A stretch of DNA of 64,000 bases from Larkinella bovis. Lineage in GTDB: Bacteria; Bacteroidota; Bacteroidia; Cytophagales; Spirosomataceae. Below the pieces are notes generated by a model. The model ran no database searches, was not told the origin of the DNA, and worked only from the letters and a program-made list of their open reading frames with translations. The stretch lies in contig NZ_JBHSMA010000005.1 of NCBI RefSeq assembly GCF_042655385.1, forward strand, positions 124,001 through 188,000, written 5' to 3'. Both the position numbers and the translations under genes were made by a program. Shown piece after piece: positions 57,786 through 64,000 of this stretch (positions are counted from its first letter, which is position 1; the number at the start of each line of letters is the position of its first letter).

Positions 57786-59786
57786 ATGAACAAGTTTTTT
57801 TTGTTTTTTACGGGAGTATGGTGCTTCGTGAACACTGCCTATGGCCAGCCAGCAACCCCCATCTGGCTGGACGACTTAGCCATCAAATCGTTCTCGGAAG
57901 GCATTCCGGCGGTGTTGCCCAAAGTCACCGCAGCCGGAGTGCCCATGCGGATGAAAGGCCGGTTGTTCGAGCGGGGAGTAGGGGTGAATGCCACCAGCGT
58001 GCTGGCTTTTTTCCTGGCGGGCAATGCCCGGGAGTTTTCGGCCGTCGTGGGCGTCGACGACAGCGGGCAGCGGGACTTGCCGCATACGTTTTACGTCATT
58101 GGTGATGAAAAAATCCTGTTCACGAGCGGGGCGATGCGCCTGGGGGATGAACCCAAATCCGTGAAGGTGGATGTCACGGGTATTCAGCGGCTGGGTCTCC
58201 TGGTGCTGGTGGATGACATTGGCCGTACCAAACTCTATTCCAACTGGGCCGATGCGCAGCTGCTGATGATTGGTCAGCACCAGCCGCAGCAGATCCCCAA
58301 TACCGATGAGAAATACATTTTAACGCCGTTACCAGCACCGAAACCGAAAATCAATTCGGCCTCTATCTTCGGGGCCACGCCCGGCAACCCCTTTTTGTAT
58401 ACCATTGCGGCCACCGGCAACCGCCCCATGCAGTTTTCGGCTACGAACTTACCCAAGGGATTAACCATCGACGCAAAAACCGGCATTATCTCCGGGAAAG
58501 TAACACAGAGAGGCACGTATGTCGCCACGCTGAAGGCTAAAAATGCGCTTGGGGAGGCCAGCAAAAAGCTCACGATCAAGATTGGCGATACCATTGCGCT
58601 CACCCCACCGATCGGCTGGAATGGCTGGAACTCCTGGGCCAAACTCATCGATCGGGAAAAAGTGGTTGCGTCGGCCCGGGCGATGGTAAACATGGGATTG
58701 AGTCAGCACGGGTGGACGTATATCAATATCGACGATGCCTGGCAAGGGCCGCGTGGCGGAGCTTACAACGCCATTATGCCCAATGAGAAATTTCCCAACT
58801 TCAAGGAGATGGTGGACGAAATACACGGATTGGGACTCAAAGTGGGCGTCTATTCCACCCCCTGGATTACGAGTTACGCCGGTTATCCGGGCGGTTCCTC
58901 CTATTTTGAGAATGGGGCTTTCCCCGATTCCATTCGGGCCAACCACCGCGCCCACCGGCTGATCGGAAAATACCGGTTTGAAACCGCCGACGCCCGGCAA
59001 ATGGCCGACTGGGGCATTGATTTCCTGAAGTACGACTGGCGGCTGGAGGTGCCTTCGGCGGAACGGATGGCGACGGCCCTGCGGCAATCGGGTCGGGATA
59101 TTGTCTACAGCATTTCCAACTCGGCCCCCTTCGCCCAGGTCAATGATTGGGTGCGGTTGACGAACACCTTCCGGACCGGTCCCGACATTCGGGATAGCTG
59201 GACCAGCCTCTACCGATCGGCGTTTACGCTCGATAAGTGGGCGCCCTACGGCGGACCCGGCCACTGGCTTGATCCCGACATGATGATCCTGGGCAATGTG
59301 ACCACGGGTTCGCAATTGCACCCCACCCGCTTAACGCCCGATGAGCAATACAGCCACGTCAGTATTTTTAGTCTGCTGTCGGCGCCTTTGCTGATTGGCT
59401 GCCCCATTGAACAACTTGACGCGTTCACGCTGAATTTGCTGACCAACGACGAGGTGATTGCGATCAATCAGGACCCGCTGGGCAAATCGGCCCGGCTGCT
59501 GGTGGAGGAGAATGGCGTCCAGATATGGGTCAAACCGTTGGAAGACGGCTCAGTTGCCGTCGGCTTATTCAACGTGGCTGATTTTGGCAAAACGCCCCAG
59601 TCATACTTCCGCTGGGGCAACGAAAAACCCAGGGACTATTCGCTGGATCTGGCTAAAATCGGTTTGACGGGGAAATACAAGTTGCGGGATGTGTGGCGGC
59701 AAAAAGACCTCGGCGTGTTTACCGGTTCGTTCCAGACCGCGATTCGCCACCACGGCGTGGTGATGCTCCGGATGAGTCCGCAATGA
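57786..59786 (+). CDS. alpha-galactosidase, GH27, with NPCBM and Ig-like domains (copy 1)
   Basis: 666 residues from the ATG at 57786 (the frame opens earlier, overlapping the PhoD stop). Signal peptide to about 22 (FFLFFTGVWCFVNTAYG). An NPCBM galactose-binding-like domain covers about 24-165 (PIWLDDLAIKSFSEGI, GVGVNATSVLAFFL), then a He_PIG/putative Ig domain at about 180-270 (GATPGNPFLYTIAATGNRPM). The GH27 barrel begins LTPPIGWNGWNSWAKLIDRE. The catalytic nucleophile is Asp417 in WGIDFLKYDWRLE and the acid/base Asp467 in RTGPDIRDSWTSLY. A retaining exo-alpha-galactosidase is expected. The usual PGHWNDPDM reads PGHWLDPDM here, a change not seen in copy 2. AGGAGG abuts the ATG with no spacer. 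Confidence 0.94.
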   Translation: MNKFFLFFTGVWCFVNTAYGQPATPIWLDDLAIKSFSEGIPAVLPKVTAAGVPMRMKGRLFERGVGVNATSVLAFFLAGNAREFSAVVGVDDSGQRDLPHTFYVIGDEKILFTSGAMRLGDEPKSVKVDVTGIQRLGLLVLVDDIGRTKLYSNWADAQLLMIGQHQPQQIPNTDEKYILTPLPAPKPKINSASIFGATPGNPFLYTIAATGNRPMQFSATNLPKGLTIDAKTGIISGKVTQRGTYVATLKAKNALGEASKKLTIKIGDTIALTPPIGWNGWNSWAKLIDREKVVASARAMVNMGLSQHGWTYINIDDAWQGPRGGAYNAIMPNEKFPNFKEMVDEIHGLGLKVGVYSTPWITSYAGYPGGSSYFENGAFPDSIRANHRAHRLIGKYRFETADARQMADWGIDFLKYDWRLEVPSAERMATALRQSGRDIVYSISNSAPFAQVNDWVRLTNTFRTGPDIRDSWTSLYRSAFTLDKWAPYGGPGHWLDPDMMILGNVTTGSQLHPTRLTPDEQYSHVSIFSLLSAPLLIGCPIEQLDAFTLNLLTNDEVIAINQDPLGKSARLLVEENGVQIWVKPLEDGSVAVGLFNVADFGKTPQSYFRWGNEKPRDYSLDLAKIGLTGKYKLRDVWRQKDLGVFTGSFQTAIRHHGVVMLRMSPQ

Positions 59787-59835
59787 TTTCAAGGAATACC
59801 CAACCTGCGCTGAAAAGCCCTAAAGCCTCAATACA

Positions 59836-61842
59836 ATGCAAAAATGGTTCACTGTTCTGCTGTTGCTTCTTAGTACGAGTAGTATAGCCCAGAAGGCCAA
59901 TACGGTATGGCTGGATGATCTGCTCATTCAGACTTTTTCCGAAGGCATCCGCCCGGTCACGGCCAAAAGGAATTACAGCAGCGATTCCATGCGGATCAAC
60001 GGCGTTTACTTTAGCCGGGGCGTTGGGGCACAAAGTGTTAGTGTACTGGCGTTTTACCTGAACAAAAATGCCACCCGGTTCAAGGCTGTTATTGGGGCCG
60101 ACGATATGGGCAATAAAGAAATACCGGTCAAATTTTATGTCATTGGCGACCAGAAAATCCTGTTTGAAAGCAACGAAATCAAGGTGGGCGATGCCCCCCA
60201 GCAAGTAGACGTAGATCTGACGGGAATTGAACGGTTGGGGTTATTGATCACCGATCCGGTCGGCGGTTCCAATAACAAACGGACTTACGCCAACTGGGCC
60301 AATGCGCACTTGATGATGCTGGGGGATCATTTACCCAAACATATTCCGAATACGGACGAAAAATACATGTTGACGCCGAAACCGGGGGCAAAACCGAAAA
60401 TAAACTCCGCAAAAGTTGTTGGCGCAACGCCCGGCAATCCCTTTTTATATACCATTGCTGCTACCGGCAAACGCCCAATTCAATTTTCGGTGGCTAACTT
60501 ACCGGCTGGTCTGGTCCTGGATAAAAAAACCGGAATTATCACCGGAAAAGTGGCCCGGCGCGGCACGTATACCACCACCCTGAAGGCCAGGAATGCGTTC
60601 GGTGAAGCCACCCGGCTACTCACGATTAAGATTGGAGATACCATTGCGTTGACGCCCCCCATCGGCTGGAATGGCTGGAATTCATGGGAAACGCATATTG
60701 ATCGGGAGAAGGTTATCGCATCGGCCGATGCGATGGTAAAAACGGGACTCATTAACCACGGGTGGACGTATATCAACATCGACGATGCCTGGCAGGGTGT
60801 CAGGGGCGGGCCCCTAAATGCCTTGCAGCCCAATGAAAAGTTTCCGGATTTCAAAGGCATGGTGGATGACATCCACTCGCTCGGTTTAAAAGCCGGTTTG
60901 TACTCGACGCCGTATATTTCCAGTTATGGCGGGTACGTCGGGGCTTCCTCCGCTTTTGAAAAAGGGGGTGAATCGCACGAGACCATCATGGTCAACCGGC
61001 GCGCTTTTAACCACATTGCGAAATACCGCTTCGAGAAAAATGATGCCTTGCAAATGGCCGAGTGGGGCATTGATTTCCTGAAGTACGACTGGCGAGTCGA
61101 TGTTGAATCGACCCGGCGCATGTCGGAAGCCCTGCGGCAATCGGGCCGGGATATTGTGTTGAGTTTATCCAACTCGGCCCCATTTGCCAACGTTACCGAT
61201 TGGGTGCGGTTATCGAACATGTACCGAACCGGCCCCGACATTCGGGATAGCTGGACCAGCCTCTACCAGTTGTCGTTTACGCTCGATAAATGGGCGCCGT
61301 ATAACGGTCCGGGCCATTGGAACGATCCCGATATGATGATTGTGGGGAATGTGTCCACCGGCCCCGAACTACATCCCACCCGGTTAACGCCCGATGAGCA
61401 ATACAGCCACGTTAGTTTATTCAGCCTACTCTCAGCGCCCTTGCTGATTGGCTGTCCGATTGAACAGCTCGATGAATTCACGCTGAATCTGTTGACCAAT
61501 GACGAAGTGATTGAGATCAATCAGGACCCCTTGGGAAAATCGGCCCGGCTGCTGGTGGAGGAGAATGGCGTCCAGGTGTGGGCCAAACCGCTGGAAGACG
61601 GCTCGTTTGCCGTTGGCTTATTCAACGTGGCGGATTTCGGCAAAACGCCCCAGTCCTATTTTCGCTGGGGTAATGAAAAACCGCAATCCTTTAACTTTGA
61701 TTTTAGTAAAGTTGACCTGAAAGGGAAATATAAACTGCGGGATGTGTGGCGGCAAAAAGACCTCGGCGTGTTTACCAGTTCGTTCCAGACCACAATTCGC
61801 CACCACGGCGTGGTGATGCTCAAAATGATTCCTGTTAACTAA
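59836..61842 (+). CDS. alpha-galactosidase, GH27, with NPCBM and Ig-like domains (copy 2)
   Basis: 668 residues with the same domain order as copy 1: signal peptide (MQKWFTVLLLLLSTSSIAQK), NPCBM (NTVWLDDLLIQTFSEGI), Ig-like (GATPGNPFLYTIAATGKRPI) and GH27 barrel (LTPPIGWNGWNSWETHIDRE). The nucleophile is Asp418 in WGIDFLKYDWRVD and the acid/base is Asp468 in RTGPDIRDSWTSLY; PGHWNDPDM is canonical. The two proteins look roughly half-identical at the N-terminus but almost identical over the last 150 residues, and even their DNA matches there. It starts 49 bp after copy 1. Different linkages or a dosage effect may explain the pair. Confidence 0.95.
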   Translation: MQKWFTVLLLLLSTSSIAQKANTVWLDDLLIQTFSEGIRPVTAKRNYSSDSMRINGVYFSRGVGAQSVSVLAFYLNKNATRFKAVIGADDMGNKEIPVKFYVIGDQKILFESNEIKVGDAPQQVDVDLTGIERLGLLITDPVGGSNNKRTYANWANAHLMMLGDHLPKHIPNTDEKYMLTPKPGAKPKINSAKVVGATPGNPFLYTIAATGKRPIQFSVANLPAGLVLDKKTGIITGKVARRGTYTTTLKARNAFGEATRLLTIKIGDTIALTPPIGWNGWNSWETHIDREKVIASADAMVKTGLINHGWTYINIDDAWQGVRGGPLNALQPNEKFPDFKGMVDDIHSLGLKAGLYSTPYISSYGGYVGASSAFEKGGESHETIMVNRRAFNHIAKYRFEKNDALQMAEWGIDFLKYDWRVDVESTRRMSEALRQSGRDIVLSLSNSAPFANVTDWVRLSNMYRTGPDIRDSWTSLYQLSFTLDKWAPYNGPGHWNDPDMMIVGNVSTGPELHPTRLTPDEQYSHVSLFSLLSAPLLIGCPIEQLDEFTLNLLTNDEVIEINQDPLGKSARLLVEENGVQVWAKPLEDGSFAVGLFNVADFGKTPQSYFRWGNEKPQSFNFDFSKVDLKGKYKLRDVWRQKDLGVFTSSFQTTIRHHGVVMLKMIPVN

Positions 61843-61967
61843 TTGGATGGTGAAAGAGGTAAAAGTTTCATTTGTTTTGCTTACTCTCCATGTGTTATGG
61901 ATTCAGGGTTCACCCTTTGTTGTCAGGCATAAATCAAAAAAGAAATCAATCATTTAATTGTAGCAGG

Positions 61968-63497
61968 ATGTTCAGATTGATCAAAGCAGGATTGGCGGTT
62001 GGTTTGGTGGGAGGGTTGCTCGTATGCATTGGCATGGGAGTGACAGCAGACCAAAAGCAACCACCGAATATCGTTTATATTCTGGCCGATGATATGGGAT
62101 ACGGGGATGTCTCCGCCAATAACCCGGCCGGACAGATTAAAACCCCGTTTATCGACCAGCTGGCGGCCGAAGGCATGCGGTTCACGGATGCCCACTCGCC
62201 CTCGTCGGTCTGTACACCGACTCGCTATAGCCTGCTGACGGGTCGGTATCCCTGGCGAAGCCGCCTGCCGGTGGGCGTGTTGCGGGGCTACAGCCGGACC
62301 CTGATCGAACCGGATCGGATGACGGTGGCTTCGCTGCTGAAAAGCAACGGCTACCAAACCGCCGTGGTGGGCAAATGGCATTTAGGAGTAGACTGGCAGG
62401 TGACACCCGGGAACGAATCGCTGCTGAACAACCCCAGCTACGGCATCAAGGCCGAAATGAACCCCGACCACATTGATTTTAACAAGCCGCCCCTGGCTGG
62501 TCCCAATACCGTCGGATTCGACTATTCGTATATTTTACCGGCATCGCTGGATATGCCGCCGTATTTCTACCTCGAGAATCACCAGATTACGGAGATTCCT
62601 ACCGCCTATACCAAAGGCAGCAAGCCCGATACAGGCTATACCGGCGCTTTCTGGCGGGAAGGAAAAATGGCTCCTTCGTTTGATTTTAAAGGGGTTCTGC
62701 CCACATTTATCACCAAAGCTCAGGCGTTTTTGCAAAAACAAACCGCCAAAAAACCGTTCTTTCTGTACCTGCCACTGGCCGCTCCGCACACGCCCTGGGT
62801 TCCTTCCGACCAGTATACGGGCAAATCGAAAGTCGGTGAGTACGGTGATTTCACCGAGCAGGTGGACGCGGCCGTGGGGCAAATTCTGGAAACGCTGAAA
62901 ACGAACGGTTTGGCCGACAATACGATTGTTATTTTTGCCAGTGACAACGGCCCGTATTGGCGGGAGGATTTCATTGCCCGCTTCAACCATCAATCTGCCG
63001 GCGAATTCCGGGGCATGAAAGGGGATGCGTTCGAAGGGGGACACCGGATTCCATTCATTGTGCGCTGGCCCGGAAAAGTGAAAGCCGGATCGGTGAGCGA
63101 TGCCACCACTACCCTGGCCAACCTGCTGGCCACCTGCAACGATCTGGTCAGTAAAAAGGCCGCTTCCCTGCCGGAAGACAGCTACAGCATTTTGCCGGTT
63201 TTATTGGGCAAATCGAAAACCGTGCCCGGCCAACCGGCGGTTGTACACAGTTCGTCCATCGGGTATTACGCCATCCGGAAAGGCGACTGGAAGCTCATCG
63301 AAGGACTTGGCTCGGGCGGTTTTACGGTGCCGAAACAGCTAAAGCCGGAAGCCGGTGGACCAACAGGACAGTTGTATAACCTCGCCAGTGATATCGGCGA
63401 AACCCGGAACCTGTACCAGCAGAACCCGGAAAAAGTACGCGAACTGACCGAATTGCTCACCCGCATCAAACAGAGCAAAACGAAGCTTACCCAGTAA
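61968..63497 (+). CDS. sulfatase, Cys-type formylglycine-dependent, secreted
   Basis: About 509 residues from the ATG at 61968. A signal peptide or anchor (AGLAVGLVGGLLVCIGMGV) is followed by the sulfatase domain. PPNIVYILADDMGYGDVS gives the metal-binding DD pair. The modification motif is CTPTR in SSVCTPTRYSLLTGRYPWRS, with Cys82 converted to formylglycine by FGE-type or anSME maturation. VGKWHLGV, LYLPLAAPHTPWVPSDQYTG, FASDNGPYWRED and the C-terminal IRKGDWKLIEG are all arylsulfatase A-type marks. It removes sulfate esters from a sugar. The frame extends back to 61872 without a signal-like sequence. No maturase is encoded in this window. It closes the plus-strand enzyme series of the locus. 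Confidence 0.94.
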   Translation: MFRLIKAGLAVGLVGGLLVCIGMGVTADQKQPPNIVYILADDMGYGDVSANNPAGQIKTPFIDQLAAEGMRFTDAHSPSSVCTPTRYSLLTGRYPWRSRLPVGVLRGYSRTLIEPDRMTVASLLKSNGYQTAVVGKWHLGVDWQVTPGNESLLNNPSYGIKAEMNPDHIDFNKPPLAGPNTVGFDYSYILPASLDMPPYFYLENHQITEIPTAYTKGSKPDTGYTGAFWREGKMAPSFDFKGVLPTFITKAQAFLQKQTAKKPFFLYLPLAAPHTPWVPSDQYTGKSKVGEYGDFTEQVDAAVGQILETLKTNGLADNTIVIFASDNGPYWREDFIARFNHQSAGEFRGMKGDAFEGGHRIPFIVRWPGKVKAGSVSDATTTLANLLATCNDLVSKKAASLPEDSYSILPVLLGKSKTVPGQPAVVHSSSIGYYAIRKGDWKLIEGLGSGGFTVPKQLKPEAGGPTGQLYNLASDIGETRNLYQQNPEKVRELTELLTRIKQSKTKLTQ

Positions 63498-63506
63498 CGA
63501 CGGGCA

Positions 63507-64000
63507 TCATTTCGCAATTTTTTCGATTTCCACCAGCCGCACCCGGCCCACGTGGCCCTGCCCGGGCAGTCGGACATTACTCCCAATCCACATGTGTGTC
63601 CGGGAATAGGGCGCGATACCGAGGGAAGCATCAAAAACTGTCTGGCCTTGGAACTGATACCGGTCATCCGTTCGCAAGGTCACCGGTGGCTTGCCGTAGC
63701 ATCCCAGCCACCAGGTTCCGTTCGCATACGCGATGGTTTGAATCCCCATTAACGTATAGCCGCTGGCCACCGTATGCCGACGGATAAACCGGAATTTTTC
63801 GTCGTATTCGTACAGGTAATTTTCGTTCATGCCGGGCACCAGACCGCCCACGAGCATAAACTTACCATCATGGTATTCCATGCCACCGGCGCCGTGAACC
63901 AGTTCCGGCACCGGGTATTCATTCAGTTTCTGGAGCGTAATCCCATCGTACTCGTACACCCAGGATTTGGCGCTGCCCGCCGGTTTGTTAAACGCCCCGA
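63507..64000 (-). CDS. hypothetical protein, possible beta-propeller (5' part beyond window edge)
   Basis: At least 164 residues of the C-terminal part are visible; the frame is open through the right edge. It reads GAFNKPAGSAKSWVYEYDG, then LNEYPVPELVHGAGGMEYHD, YLYEYDEKFRFIRRHTVASG, GIQTIAYANGTWWLGCYG, ending in GHVGRVRLVEIEKIAK. The repeated YEYD and GxWWLG patterns suggest blades of a beta-propeller-like secreted protein. I do not recognise a family with confidence. It converges with the sulfatase, leaving 9 bp between the stops, and may or may not belong to the same locus. Confidence 0.6.
   Translation of the reverse strand, partial: GAFNKPAGSAKSWVYEYDGITLQKLNEYPVPELVHGAGGMEYHDGKFMLVGGLVPGMNENYLYEYDEKFRFIRRHTVASGYTLMGIQTIAYANGTWWLGCYGKPPVTLRTDDRYQFQGQTVFDASLGIAPYSRTHMWIGSNVRLPGQGHVGRVRLVEIEKIAK

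Noticed and set aside
1..64000. Genomic island, prophage, insertion sequence, CRISPR or tRNA genes
   Set aside because: I saw no integrase, transposase, phage structural gene, regular spaced repeat array or cloverleaf sequence. Base composition looks even except for AT-rich gaps.

Overview
The window looks like chromosome from a member of the Bacteroidota, most likely Cytophagales and close to the Spirosoma/Larkinella group. The signs are a SusC/SusD pair behind an ECF sigma factor and a FecR-type anti-sigma factor, a DUF2807 (GIN) lipoprotein, and several promoters with the Bacteroidota -7 element TAnnTTTG. Base composition is moderately GC-rich and looks even by eye. I see no tRNA, rRNA, insertion sequence, prophage or CRISPR array. 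The taxon is inferred from gene content, not from a marker gene.

Region 1 (1-17.3 kb) is mostly housekeeping: an envelope operon (O-methyltransferase, LysM lytic transglycosylase, DUF3109 protein), an M16 peptidase, a heptosyltransferase-like GT9 enzyme, an MscS channel, a TPR protein, metG, pth, pyrR, a GIN lipoprotein and a divergent AraC/DoxX pair. Region 2 (17.3-23.5 kb) is a TolC-adaptor-RND efflux operon preceded by a MarR gene. One palindrome, GTTGATATATCAAC, occurs intact in the marR promoter and twice in degenerate form before tolC, so the regulatory circuit can be read from the DNA.

Region 3 (23.5-28.8 kb) is an L-rhamnose operon: a fused aldolase/dehydrogenase (RhaEW type), an isomerase and a kinase. 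Long perfect inverted repeats sit in both intergenic gaps. The rhamnose/H+ symporter gene rhaT lies 15 kb away at 43.7 kb. Between them are fdhD with a YdeP-type molybdoenzyme and an SDR, an acyltransferase, a GH95 fucosidase-like enzyme, a TetR/SDR pair with matching operators, and a large secreted double-domain M16 peptidase.

Region 4 (45.2-64 kb) is a polysaccharide utilisation locus: ECF sigma factor, FecR anti-sigma factor, SusC with an STN signalling domain, SusD, a double-DUF1080 protein, a GH92 mannosidase, a Tat-exported PhoD-like phosphoesterase, two tandem GH27 alpha-galactosidases with near-identical 3' ends, a Cys-type sulfatase, and an antisense gene cut by the window edge. The expected logic is that a glycan bound by SusCD signals through STN and FecR to release the sigma factor. 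The enzymes then remove mannose, galactose, sulfate and perhaps phosphate.

The least expected observations are two candidate structured small RNAs on the minus strand (about 13.29-13.52 kb and 43.40-43.60 kb), each ending in a clear intrinsic terminator, and near-leaderless marR and tetR genes whose operators lie between the -33 and -7 promoter elements.
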